Below are positions 25,155-33,361 of a stretch of 64,000 nt of DNA, in pieces. The DNA is from Arthrobacter sp. efr-133-TYG-118. Lineage in GTDB: Bacteria; Actinomycetota; Actinomycetes; Actinomycetales; Micrococcaceae. Below the pieces are notes generated by a model, which made no database searches, was not told the DNA's origin, and was given only the letters and a program-made list of their open reading frames with translations. Within the stretch, counting starts at the first letter, position 1, and every line of letters begins with the position of its first letter. The stretch lies in NCBI RefSeq assembly GCF_030209755.1, contig NZ_JARVRH010000024.1, positions 1 through 64,000 of the forward strand, in the 5' to 3' direction. The translations under genes and the position numbers were made by a program.

Positions 25155-27704
25155 TCAGCGCTGGACTGCTCCGAATCGCTCTGCGGCGACGGCGACGGCG
25201 GACTCGCGTGCCTCCGATGCCTCATCGGCGGTCAACGTGCGGTCCGTGGCACGGAATCGCAGCCCGAAGGCGAGCGACTTCTTGCCCTCTTCGATGCCCT
25301 GGCCCGCGTATACATCGAACAGGGCGACGTCTTCGAGGAGTTCGCCGGCGCCTTCCCGGAGGGCAGCCAGTACGGCGTCCGCCGGGACCTCCTGCGGCAC
25401 TACGAGGGCAACGTCCTGGGTTGCGACCGGGAAACCGGAGATGTGCTTGGCAACAATGACGTCCGGAGCGGCGTCGAACAGTGCATCCGCGTTGAGCTCG
25501 AGGGCAACAGAGCGCGCCGGCATGTCATGGGCTGCGAGCAGCTTGGGGTGCAATTCGCCGGCGTAGCCTACGATGTCGCCGGAGCGGAGCGCCAACTGGG
25601 CGGCACGGCCCGGGTGGAACGCCTGGTGGCTGCCTTGGCTGACCACGAGTTCCACGCCGAGGACATCGCCGACGAGCCGGGCAACATCCAGGGCGTCGGC
25701 CCAGTCCCAGGCACGCGGGGTGTGGGCCGCGGCGGCCGGGGAATCATGGCCGGTCAAAACAGCGGCGATGTGCAGCGGCTGGTCCGGGACGCCGTCGTAC
25801 AATCCGTCAAGGACCTCGTCCGAAGGCTTGACGCCCAGCGGCGGGATGGACGCCGTGCCCAGCTGCCCGTCGGGAAGGAACACCGAGCCTGCCTCGAAGA
25901 GGGCGAGGTCGCGGAACCCGCGGGAGTGGTTGCGCCGGGCAACCTCGATCAGGCCGGGAAGTACGGAGGTACGCAGGTAGCCGTGTTCCTCGCTGATCGG
26001 GTTGGCCAGTTTAAGGGCGGTGCGTGCCGCGCCCTCTTCCGCAACGCCGAAGGTGTCATTGGCCGGCTTGGAGACGAAGGGGTAAGAGAGGACCTCGGTG
26101 AGCCCCGCGTCGGCAAGTGCCTGGACCACGCGGCGTTTTTGCTGCTGGGTCCGGGTCAAGCCGCGGCCTGGAGGGGCCACGGGCAGGGTTGCCGGGATGT
26201 TGTCGTAGCCCACCAGCCTTGCGATTTCCTCGGAAAGGTCTTCCTTGGTTTCCAGGTCATTGCGCCAACTCGGTGCCGTGACCACATAAGAGCCGCCCTC
26301 TTCGCCCATCAGAACGATGGCGCCCAGGTCCCTCAGGGAACCGGTGATCTGTTCTTCCGTGAAGTCGATGCCGATCCGGGAGGCGGCGTAGTTGGCCGGC
26401 AGCTCAATGGTCACGGCGTCGGGTGCTGTCCCCACGTCGGTACCGGCCTCGTCTGCCGTCCCGCCAGCCAGTTCAACCAGGAGGTCAACGACGCGTTGGG
26501 CAGCAATGTTGGCAACCTGCCAATCCACTCCGCGTTCGAAGCGCTTGGACGCCTCTGACGGCAGCTTGTGCCTGCGGCGGGACCGCCCGATAGAGACCTC
26601 GTCGAAATGCGCCGCCTCGACCAGGATGTTGGTGGTCGAATCGGAAACCTCGGTGTTGGCTCCGCCCATGACGCCGGCGATGCCGATAGCGCCGGACTCG
26701 TCGGTGATCAGGAGGTCTTCGACGTCGAGCGCACGCACTTTGTCGTCGAGGGTGGTGATCTTCTCCCCCGAGACGGCGCGGCGGACCACGATATCGCCCG
26801 AAAGCTTGTCGAGGTCGTAGCAGTGGTTCGGCTGGCCGAGTTCGAGCATCACGTAGTTGGAAATGTCGACAGGTAGCGAAATGGAGCGGATGCCTGCCAA
26901 CCGCAGCCGGGAGACCATCCACGGCGGGGTCGGACGGGTGGCGTCCACGCCGCGGACCGTGCGGGCCACGAAGCGGTCGCAACCGGGCTTGCCGTAGATG
27001 GGAGCGTCGTCGTTGAGTTTGACGCCGTAGCCGCCGGAGAGTGCCGCAGGGGCATTGACCTTGGCGGCAGGGTCCGTGAAGACGGTTCCGGTGGCGTGGG
27101 CGTATTCGCGGGCAACTCCACGGATCGAGAACGCATAGCCGCGGTCCGGAGTGACGTTGATTTCGGCGGCTTCGTCGTAGAGGCCGAGGAGGGACATGGC
27201 GTCGGTGCCGATTTCGGGATCCAGGCCAATGCGGGAAAGCACCAGGATGCCGTCGTGGTCCTCGCCGATGCCGAGTTCACGGACGGAGGCGATCATACCT
27301 GCGGACAGGTGCCCGTAAGTCTTGCGCGCGGAAATGTGGAAATCACCCGGGAGCACGGCGCCCGGGAGGGTCACCACAACCTTGTCTCCCTCGACGAAGT
27401 TGTGGGCACCGCAAATGATGCCCTGCACGCCGTAGGGGTCGATGCCCTTGCCGGTCAGGGTCTGCTCCTGGCCTTCGGGAACCACGCGGACCTGGCACCA
27501 GTTGATGGTCTTGCCGTTGCTCTGCGGTTCCTTGACGAGGCTCAGGACCTGGCCCACGACGATGGGACCCTTGAGTTCGTCCGTGGGGCGGTGGACGGCT
27601 TCCTCTTCAAAACCGACCTTGACGAGTTCCGCCATGACGTCTTCGGCCGTTGCGTCGGCCGGAACCTGCGCGAATTCACGCAGCCATGAAAGTGGGATAC
27701 GCAC
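25155..27704 (-). CDS. pheT: Phenylalanine--tRNA ligase beta subunit
   Basis: The 849-residue beta subunit of the heterotetrameric phenylalanyl-tRNA synthetase. It begins with MRIPLSWLREFAQVP, continues with the EMAP/OB-like tRNA-binding domain (about 40-160, with GAHNFVEGDKVVVTLPGA), the B3/4 editing domain and B5 (about 410-480), and ends with the anticodon-binding FDX-ACB domain (final 95 residues, LFDVYAGQGIEEGKKSLAFG). The GTG start at 27704 lies 2 bases after the pheS stop, so the two subunits are translationally coupled. Length and domain order are normal. Confidence 0.98.
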   Translation of the reverse strand: MRIPLSWLREFAQVPADATAEDVMAELVKVGFEEEAVHRPTDELKGPIVVGQVLSLVKEPQSNGKTINWCQVRVVPEGQEQTLTGKGIDPYGVQGIICGAHNFVEGDKVVVTLPGAVLPGDFHISARKTYGHLSAGMIASVRELGIGEDHDGILVLSRIGLDPEIGTDAMSLLGLYDEAAEINVTPDRGYAFSIRGVAREYAHATGTVFTDPAAKVNAPAALSGGYGVKLNDDAPIYGKPGCDRFVARTVRGVDATRPTPPWMVSRLRLAGIRSISLPVDISNYVMLELGQPNHCYDLDKLSGDIVVRRAVSGEKITTLDDKVRALDVEDLLITDESGAIGIAGVMGGANTEVSDSTTNILVEAAHFDEVSIGRSRRRHKLPSEASKRFERGVDWQVANIAAQRVVDLLVELAGGTADEAGTDVGTAPDAVTIELPANYAASRIGIDFTEEQITGSLRDLGAIVLMGEEGGSYVVTAPSWRNDLETKEDLSEEIARLVGYDNIPATLPVAPPGRGLTRTQQQKRRVVQALADAGLTEVLSYPFVSKPANDTFGVAEEGAARTALKLANPISEEHGYLRTSVLPGLIEVARRNHSRGFRDLALFEAGSVFLPDGQLGTASIPPLGVKPSDEVLDGLYDGVPDQPLHIAAVLTGHDSPAAAAHTPRAWDWADALDVARLVGDVLGVELVVSQGSHQAFHPGRAAQLALRSGDIVGYAGELHPKLLAAHDMPARSVALELNADALFDAAPDVIVAKHISGFPVATQDVALVVPQEVPADAVLAALREGAGELLEDVALFDVYAGQGIEEGKKSLAFGLRFRATDRTLTADEASEARESAVAVAAERFGAVQR

Positions 27705-27706
27705 TG

Positions 27707-28768
27707 TTAGATCTCCATCCCGAAGTGCTCGCTGAAACGTACATCGCCTTCGATCATGTCGCGCATGTCGCCGACTTCGTTGCGGAACATGAGCGTGCGC
27801 TCAATGCCCATGCCGAACGCAAAACCTGAATACTCGTCCGGGTCGATGCCGGCAGCGCGCAGGACGTTGGGATTGACCATGCCGCAGCCGCCCCATTCGA
27901 TCCAGCGAGGGCCGCCCTTGGCACCAGGGTGCCAAATGTCCAGCTCCGCGGAGGGCTCGGTGAACGGGAAGTAGTTGGGACGCAGTCGGATCTGCGCCTC
28001 GTCACCGAACATCTGCCGGGCGAAGTGCTCCAAGGTGCCTCGCAGGTCGGCCATGCTCAGCTTCTTGTCGATGGCCAGGCCCTCGAACTGGTGGAACACG
28101 GGCGTGTGGGTGGCATCGAGTTCATCGGTGCGGAATACCTTGCCCGGGCACAGCACGTAGATGGGCACTTCGCGCTCCAGCATGGACCGGACCTGTACCG
28201 GTGAAGTGTGCGTGCGCATGAGGAGGTGCGCCTCGGGAGGTTCCACGAAGAAGGTGTCCTGCATTTCGCGGGCCGGGTGGTCGGGCTTGAAGTTGAGGGC
28301 GTCGAAGTTGAACCACTCGGACTCGACCTCGGGTCCTTCGGCGATTTCCCAACCCATTCCGACGAAGATGTCCGCCACGCGGTCCTGCAGCGTGGACAGG
28401 GGATGGCGGGCACCGGCACGGCGCCGCCGCGGCGCCGCCGTGACGTCGACGGTTTCCTCGACAAGGATCCGGGCGTCGTTTTCGGCTTCGAGCACAGCGG
28501 TCCGTGCGGCGAGCGCCTGGTTGACGCGGCCACGGGAGGAACCCATGAGCTTGCCTGCGGCGGCCTTCTGCTCCTTGGGCAGGCCACCGATTTCACGGTT
28601 GGCAAGGCTCAAGGGCGACTTCTCGCCGGTGTGCGCCAAGCGGACGGCTTTGAGTTCTTCGAGGGAGGATGCAGCGGCAATCGCGGCGACGGCTTCCTCA
28701 ACGGCAGCGGTGATGGCGGCTTCATCCAGAGGGTTCGGGATGGCAGCGCCCGGCAAAGTGTCAGTCAT
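27707..28768 (-). CDS. pheS: Phenylalanine--tRNA ligase alpha subunit
   Basis: Catalytic alpha subunit, 353 residues, class II synthetase fold. The N-terminal coiled coil (about 1-95) is followed by the motif 2 region (LMRTHTSPVQVRSM, then VFRTDELDATHTPVFHQFEG) and motif 3 (FAFGMGIERTLMFRNEVGDM). It forms an alpha2-beta2 enzyme with PheT, encoded directly downstream. The 184 bases upstream to the divergent SIMPL gene contain no T-box that I can recognise, so tRNA-dependent attenuation is not evident. Confidence 0.98.
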   Translation of the reverse strand: MTDTLPGAAIPNPLDEAAITAAVEEAVAAIAAASSLEELKAVRLAHTGEKSPLSLANREIGGLPKEQKAAAGKLMGSSRGRVNQALAARTAVLEAENDARILVEETVDVTAAPRRRRAGARHPLSTLQDRVADIFVGMGWEIAEGPEVESEWFNFDALNFKPDHPAREMQDTFFVEPPEAHLLMRTHTSPVQVRSMLEREVPIYVLCPGKVFRTDELDATHTPVFHQFEGLAIDKKLSMADLRGTLEHFARQMFGDEAQIRLRPNYFPFTEPSAELDIWHPGAKGGPRWIEWGGCGMVNPNVLRAAGIDPDEYSGFAFGMGIERTLMFRNEVGDMRDMIEGDVRFSEHFGMEI

Positions 28769-28952
28769 CTACTGTTCTTAGCTACGAGTCGGAAATGGTC
28801 TTCACCAGGCAAGGCCATGGCAAAAGCAGGAGCAATGCTCGCTGGACGCGTCCGGCGGGCACTAACACAGTCTAGTAGAAGCGTTCGGCGGGGCTTTAAC
28901 CCGTGACACCGTCCGGGCGGCGTTCGCCAGGGCCCGGGGCTAGCATGGCCTC

Positions 28953-29609
28953 ATGACACCGGCCCGCACCATCACTGTCACCGGAGAAGGAACCGCCGAA
29001 GCCGTTCCCGACCTGCTCACGTTCACGCTCGCCGTCGAGGTCAGGCGCGACGCCGCCGAAGCTGCCTATGGCGACGCGGGCGCGATCGCCTCGGCCGTGA
29101 TGGAGGCCTTGCGCGGGCGCGGTGTGGCCGGTCTTGACCTGCGGACCAGTGGCCTCAATCTGCGTGCCGAACTCGTCTGGGCCGAAAACCAAGGGCAAAA
29201 GGTCACGGGTTATGTTGCATCCACCACCCTGGTTGCCCGGGTCGGCCCGCCGTCAGCGGCCCCGGCGGCCATTTCCGCCGCGGTGGCTGCAGGCGGCGAC
29301 AGCCTTCGCATCAACGGGATCGAACAAGGATTCACGGATTCCTCGGCCGTTGCCGCGCGGGCACAAGAGGCGGCATGGCGGGAGGCCGAAGCAAAGGCGG
29401 CCCGGTTTGCCGCACTCGCCGGCGGCCGGTTGGGGCAAGTGCTATCCATAGACCAGCGTCCGGAGCATGGATCGCCGGTGCCTATGATGGGCGGTATGAA
29501 GCGCGCCTCAGTGAGCGAAAGCGTGCCCATCGAAGCGGGATCGGTGGCGGTTTCTGCGAGCGTTGTGGTGCAGTGGGAGCTCGACTCATCGGGGAGTAAC
29601 GGCGGCTGA
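28953..29609 (+). CDS. SIMPL (DUF541) domain protein
   Basis: A 218-residue protein that is essentially one SIMPL domain: it opens with ITVTGEGTAEAVPDLLTFTL, the family hallmark, and continues with the DLRTSGLNLRAEL strand. In other bacteria relatives are periplasmic or of unknown function, with a reported link to oxidative stress or immune signalling. No signal peptide is present, so this copy appears cytoplasmic. It diverges from pheS and converges on pcp, with a set of tandem repeats between their ends. Function unknown. Confidence 0.8.
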   Translation: MTPARTITVTGEGTAEAVPDLLTFTLAVEVRRDAAEAAYGDAGAIASAVMEALRGRGVAGLDLRTSGLNLRAELVWAENQGQKVTGYVASTTLVARVGPPSAAPAAISAAVAAGGDSLRINGIEQGFTDSSAVAARAQEAAWREAEAKAARFAALAGGRLGQVLSIDQRPEHGSPVPMMGGMKRASVSESVPIEAGSVAVSASVVVQWELDSSGSNGG

Positions 29610-29635
29610 TCCGGGACATAGGTAGGCGGCACCGG

Positions 29636-29689
29636 CCTAGTGAACAGCGCCCGCCCAGTGGACAGCGCCCGCCTAGTGAACAGCGCCCG
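29636..29689. repeat. Three tandem 18-bp repeats at the 3' end of pcp
   Basis: CCTAGTGAACAGCGCCCG occurs at 29636-29653 and 29672-29689, with a variant (CCCAGTGGACAGCGCCCG) at 29654-29671. The pcp stop codon (TAG on the minus strand, 29673-29675) lies in the third unit, so the array duplicates the last codons and stop of the gene. Confidence 0.9.
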
Positions 29690-30320
29690 CGGATAGCTTC
29701 GCGTCCACTGGAGTCTCAAGCGCAGTGCGAACGACGACGGCGATCCCCCGTCCCATGTCCCGCGTCGCCATGCCAGGCGCGGCACTTCCCTTCGGCAGTT
29801 GGGCCTCGTCATAGGGAACGTGGATGAAACCGCCCCGCGCGCGGGGCGCAACAGCCCCGGCGAGCTCGTGCATCAGGGCATAGAACACGTGGTTACACAC
29901 GTAGGTCCCGGCAGTCTGCGAGACTTCGGCGCGGATTCCGGCGATCTGCAGCGCCCTGAGCGCGGACTTCACCGGCAGTGTGCTGAAGTACGCCGCGGGC
30001 CCTTCCGGCACCACAGGCTCGTCGATGGGTCTGTTTCCAGCGTTGTCCGGGATTCTGGCGTCATCGCAGTTAAGTGCCACACGCTCCAAGGAGAGCCGGT
30101 CCCGGCCGCCGGCGAGCCCGACGCAGACGACCAGCTCCGGGCGCAGCCTCCCCATGGCCTCGCGCAGGACGGCAGCGGATTCACCGAAAACGCACGGTAG
30201 CTCGAGCGCTTCCACCTCATGCCCTTCGGCGCGCAAGACTTCCTGCGCTTCGAGGACTGCAGCCCATGAGGGGTTGTTGGAATCGCCGCCAAACGGCTCG
30301 AATCCCGTCAGCAGAATCAT
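29673..30320 (-). CDS. pcp: Pyroglutamyl-peptidase I
   Basis: Cysteine peptidase (family C15) of 215 residues that removes N-terminal pyroglutamate from peptides. It begins MILLTGFEPFGGDSNNPSW, the family start. The catalytic glutamate lies in the LERVALNCDDARIPDN region, the cysteine in TAGTYVCNHVFYAL and the histidine in GGFIHVPYDE. Cytoplasmic. The gene converges with the SIMPL gene and diverges from the SOS-controlled radical SAM gene. The last codons (AGAVH and stop) are duplicated downstream as a tandem repeat. Confidence 0.95.
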   Translation of the reverse strand: MILLTGFEPFGGDSNNPSWAAVLEAQEVLRAEGHEVEALELPCVFGESAAVLREAMGRLRPELVVCVGLAGGRDRLSLERVALNCDDARIPDNAGNRPIDEPVVPEGPAAYFSTLPVKSALRALQIAGIRAEVSQTAGTYVCNHVFYALMHELAGAVAPRARGGFIHVPYDEAQLPKGSAAPGMATRDMGRGIAVVVRTALETPVDAKLSAGAVH

Positions 30321-30405
30321 GAACCCACCCTAGCAACAGCCCACCCGGCTTCGGGGTTCGTCGCTCGATCTTTCACAGGCCTTCTTCAACAGGCCTTGAC
30401 AAGCG

Positions 30406-30423
30406 TTCGAACATATATTCGAA
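30406..30423 (+). promoter_or_regulatory. LexA (SOS) box ahead of the radical SAM gene
   Basis: TTCGAACATATATTCGAA contains the core CGAAC-ATAT-ATTCG (30408-30421), one base off the actinobacterial SOS consensus CGAAC-N4-GTTCG and identical in half-sites to the box ahead of recA. A consensus -35 TTGACA (30396-30401) lies just upstream, so LexA would sit between -35 and the start codon at 30432. Confidence 0.8.
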
Positions 30424-30431
30424 TGGAGGCC

Positions 30432-31526
30432 ATGAGATGGGACGCACAAGCACTTTCACCACAACGTGGTCCGGCACCCGGAGACGACGGCAACAGCGTT
30501 CTGTCCGGAGCCGCCCCAGCAACGGACGCACTGCTGCCGCTGGCCGGGCTTGTGCGTTCCGTCTCAACCCCCGAATTCTCCGGAGTCACCTTTCATGAGG
30601 TCACCGCCAAATCGGTGCTCAACAAGGTGGCGTCCGGTTCCCAGATGCCTTTCGAATGGACGGTCAACCCATACCGCGGATGCAGCCACGCCTGTGTCTA
30701 CTGCTTTGCACGCAAGAGCCACACCTACCTGGAGTTCGACGCCGGACACGATTTCGATTCCCAAGTGATAGTGAAGATCAACGCCGCAGAGGTCCTGCGC
30801 AAGGAACTGTCCAAACCATCGTGGGGCCACCATCATGTGGCCCTAGGCACCAATACGGATCCGTACCAGCGGGCAGAGGGCCGCTACCAACTGATGCCGG
30901 CGATCATCCGGGCCCTGGCCGATTCCGGTACTCCGTTCTCCATCCTCACCAAGGGAACCCTCCTGGGCCGAGACATCCCCCTCCTCAAACACGCCTCCAG
31001 CCAAGTGCCCGTGGATCTGGGTATCTCGCTGGCCATGACTGACGAAACCCTGGCCTCGGCCGTGGAACCGGGCACGCCCGCGCCGCGAGCCAGGCTCAAG
31101 CTCATCCGCCGGCTGCGCGAGGCCGGGCTGCCTTGTGGTGTCATGGCCATGCCCATCCTGCCGTGGCTGACGGACAGCGATGACGCCCTGGAGTCGCTCT
31201 TTACCGCCCTGTCCGACGCCGGCGCCACTGGCGTGACGGCCGGGGCGTTGTACCTGAAGCCGGGCACGCGGGAATGGTTCATGCAATGGCTGGCGGCACA
31301 TCACCCCGGCCTCGTCGGCAAGTACCGGCGCCTTTACGGCCAAGGCTCGTACGCTTCGAAGGAATACAGGACCTGGCTGAGTGGCCGCATCAACTACTTC
31401 AAGGCCCGTCACGGCTTTTCCGGGAGCAGCGGATTCAGCCACAGGAACGCGACAGCGGGCAAGGAGACGTCGGTTTCCCTTCCACCGGCTTCCTTTCCAG
31501 CAACCGGTCAGTCGACTCTTTTCTAG
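30432..31526 (+). CDS. Radical SAM protein, Rv2578c family
   Basis: A 364-residue radical S-adenosylmethionine enzyme. The 4Fe-4S cluster cysteines are C84, C88 and C91 in RGCSHACVYCFARKSH (CX3CX2C). The sequence NPYRGCSHACVYCFAR and the KSVLNKV stretch before it are characteristic of the family named after M. tuberculosis Rv2578c, related at distance to spore photoproduct lyase. The reaction is unknown. A LexA box directly upstream implies induction by DNA damage, which suggests a repair role. The start MRWDAQAL is at 30432; GGAGG ends only 2 bases earlier, so the message may be leaderless from the TTGACA promoter. The stop lies in a 15-bp tandem repeat. Confidence 0.88.
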   Translation: MRWDAQALSPQRGPAPGDDGNSVLSGAAPATDALLPLAGLVRSVSTPEFSGVTFHEVTAKSVLNKVASGSQMPFEWTVNPYRGCSHACVYCFARKSHTYLEFDAGHDFDSQVIVKINAAEVLRKELSKPSWGHHHVALGTNTDPYQRAEGRYQLMPAIIRALADSGTPFSILTKGTLLGRDIPLLKHASSQVPVDLGISLAMTDETLASAVEPGTPAPRARLKLIRRLREAGLPCGVMAMPILPWLTDSDDALESLFTALSDAGATGVTAGALYLKPGTREWFMQWLAAHHPGLVGKYRRLYGQGSYASKEYRTWLSGRINYFKARHGFSGSSGFSHRNATAGKETSVSLPPASFPATGQSTLF

Positions 31527-31561
31527 CCAGGTCTTTTCCAACCAGGCCTTTTCTAGCCAAG
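31517..31561. repeat. Three tandem 15-bp repeats between convergent gene ends
   Basis: TCTTTTCTAGCCAGG (31517-31531), TCTTTTCCAACCAGG (31532-31546) and CCTTTTCTAGCCAAG (31547-31561) follow one another. The radical SAM stop TAG (31524-31526) is in the first unit, and the stop of the convergent NUDIX gene (CTA, 31553-31555) is in the third. Both genes terminate at the CTAG of a repeat. Confidence 0.9.
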
Positions 31562-31990
31562 CGGGCCGGAGGCCACCCGTTCAAAGAGTGCACCGACAAT
31601 CGGCAGGTCGGCAGGAATCCACGGCAACGTGAACGCGTCTCCATTGCCAAGCGGAACCCACCGGAGTTCATCGTGGTCTTGGAGCGGACGCGGTTCGCCG
31701 TCAAGCAGTTCGGCGAACCATACCCTCATGACGGCCCGCTCGTTCAGGGGCCAACCGGCGCCTGCGTCCGGTTCCACTTCGGCCCCGAGCCGGACAGTGA
31801 TCCCGAGTTCCTCGAGCAGCTCGCGGTGCAGCGCGTCCTCGAAGGACTCCCCCGCCTCCAGTTTGCCGCCCGGGAACTCCCACATTCCCGCGAGTTGCGG
31901 CGGGGCGCTGCGTCTTGCGGCCAGCAGCCGCTTCGGGTTTTCAAGGGAATCGACGACGGCGGCGCCCGCCACGCTTATCAGTCCAGTCAC
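31553..31990 (-). CDS. NUDIX hydrolase, MutT/8-oxo-dGTP-type
   Basis: A 145-residue pyrophosphohydrolase. The NUDIX box is intact: GGKLEAGESFEDALHRELLE continuing ELGI (G-x5-E-x7-REUXEE-x-G-U), around residues 41-63. The short form with an N-terminal beta-strand (LISVAGAAVVDS) and the WEFPGGK lead-in matches MutT-like enzymes that cleanse oxidised nucleotides, although other NTP substrates are possible. It converges on the radical SAM gene, ending inside the shared 15-bp repeats, and diverges from an MFS transporter. Confidence 0.92.
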   Translation of the reverse strand: MTGLISVAGAAVVDSLENPKRLLAARRSAPPQLAGMWEFPGGKLEAGESFEDALHRELLEELGITVRLGAEVEPDAGAGWPLNERAVMRVWFAELLDGEPRPLQDHDELRWVPLGNGDAFTLPWIPADLPIVGALFERVASGPLG

Positions 31991-32136
31991 CGCAACAGTC
32001 TATTGGCCGTCAGGTCATCACCCCTGCCTATGGAAGTTGTCACATTCAGGGACATTCGCCGGAGACTCGCACTAAGCTTGAAAGTCGGCCTTATTTCCTT
32101 CGAGTGGCATCCCGCTCGCCCCCAAGAAACAGGACG

Positions 32137-33345
32137 ATGACCACTACCGCTGTCACCAAGACCTCCCAAAAGACCGGAAGCCGTCACGTGGCGCTGGCGA
32201 TCTTCGCCTTTGCCATGGGCGGATTCGCCATCGGAACCACGGAGTTCACCATGATGGGCTTGCTCAAAGAGATCGAGCAGGGACTCAATATCAGCACTCC
32301 CGAGGCCGGGAACCTGATTTCCGCCTACGCTTTGGGTGTCGTGGTGGGTGCGCCGATCTTCGCGGCGCTGGGCGCCCGGCTCCCCCGCAAGCAACTTGCT
32401 TTGGGACTCATGCTGTTCCTTTCCATAGCGAACCTGACGTCCTTCATTGCACCGGACTACGGAACCATGGTGATCACGAGGTTTGCCTCGGGACTTCCGC
32501 ATGGCGCCTTCTTCGGGATCGCCGCGGTCATCGCAGCGAGCCTGGTTGCTCCCACCAAGCGCGGTTGGGCGATTTCGATGGTCATGGGCGGACTTACTGT
32601 CGCCAACGTGATCGGCGTTCCTGCGGCTACGTGGCTCGGCCAGACATTCGGGTGGCGCCTGCTCTTCGTCGTGGTGGGCGTCATCGGCCTGGCCACCAGT
32701 GTGTTGCTGTGGAAGTTTGTCCCGTTTGAGCCTGCCCACCCCGAGGCAAGCATCCGCCGGGAACTTGGTGCCCTCAAGCGCATCCAGGTGTGGCTGGCGC
32801 TGCTGATCGGAATCATCGGTTTCGGCGGCTTCTTCGCCACCTACACGTACATCTCCCACACCATGACGTCGGTGGCCGGGATCCCGGAGGCTCTGATACC
32901 TCTCGTAGTCGCCCTCTACGGACTCGGCATGGTGGCAGGCAATATCCTGGGCGGCCGCATCGCCGACAAGTCGGTCATGGGAACCATCTACCGGGTCCTT
33001 CCCCTCATCGCCTTGGCGCTGGTGGCCTACGCCGTCGCGGCCCACTGGGCGTGGTCGGCATTCATCATGGTCTTCATCGTGGGCGGTATCGGCTCCATGC
33101 TCATTCCGCCCTTGCAGACGCGCCTGCTCGACGCTTCGCCGGACGCCCCGTCCTTGGCCTCGTCGCTCAACCACTCCGCCCTCAACATCGCCAACGCCCT
33201 TGGCGCGTTCCTCGGCGGTGTGGTCATCGCCTGGGGCTGGGGATACGTCGCCCCTGCCCTCGTTGGAGCTGTCCTGGCAGTCCTGGGGCTCGGCGTCGCG
33301 GGCATCAGTGGCTGGTTGGAGCGCAAGCGGCCGTTGGCGGCATAG
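32137..33345 (+). CDS. MFS transporter, DHA1 (drug:proton antiporter) family
   Basis: A 402-residue, 12-helix major facilitator. The N-terminal helix contains GTTEFTMMGLL, a hallmark of the DHA1 subgroup with AraJ/SotB-like sugar or drug exporters, and the loop 2-3 motif A reads GARLPRKQL. ATG at 32137 is preferred (AGGA 3 bases upstream, basic N-terminus, then the first helix); the frame stays open far upstream through the NUDIX gene without homology. It lies between mutT (divergent) and a cation transporter (convergent, 16 bases apart). Substrate unknown. Confidence 0.88.
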   Translation: MTTTAVTKTSQKTGSRHVALAIFAFAMGGFAIGTTEFTMMGLLKEIEQGLNISTPEAGNLISAYALGVVVGAPIFAALGARLPRKQLALGLMLFLSIANLTSFIAPDYGTMVITRFASGLPHGAFFGIAAVIAASLVAPTKRGWAISMVMGGLTVANVIGVPAATWLGQTFGWRLLFVVVGVIGLATSVLLWKFVPFEPAHPEASIRRELGALKRIQVWLALLIGIIGFGGFFATYTYISHTMTSVAGIPEALIPLVVALYGLGMVAGNILGGRIADKSVMGTIYRVLPLIALALVAYAVAAHWAWSAFIMVFIVGGIGSMLIPPLQTRLLDASPDAPSLASSLNHSALNIANALGAFLGGVVIAWGWGYVAPALVGAVLAVLGLGVAGISGWLERKRPLAA

Positions 33346-33361
33346 TGCTGCCTTCGCCAGC

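Noticed and set aside
25155..28768. Phenylalanyl-tRNA synthetase genes as part of the peptide synthetase cluster
   Set aside because: They are standard housekeeping genes; the phosphopantetheinyl transferase is only adjacent, and a hairpin separates it from pheT.
28769..28952. T-box or phenylalanine leader upstream of pheS
   Set aside because: No T-box sequence, Phe-rich leader peptide or terminator/antiterminator pair is visible.
29636..29689. CRISPR array
   Set aside because: Short tandem repeats are present, but they are contiguous without spacers and lie at a gene end; no cas genes are present.
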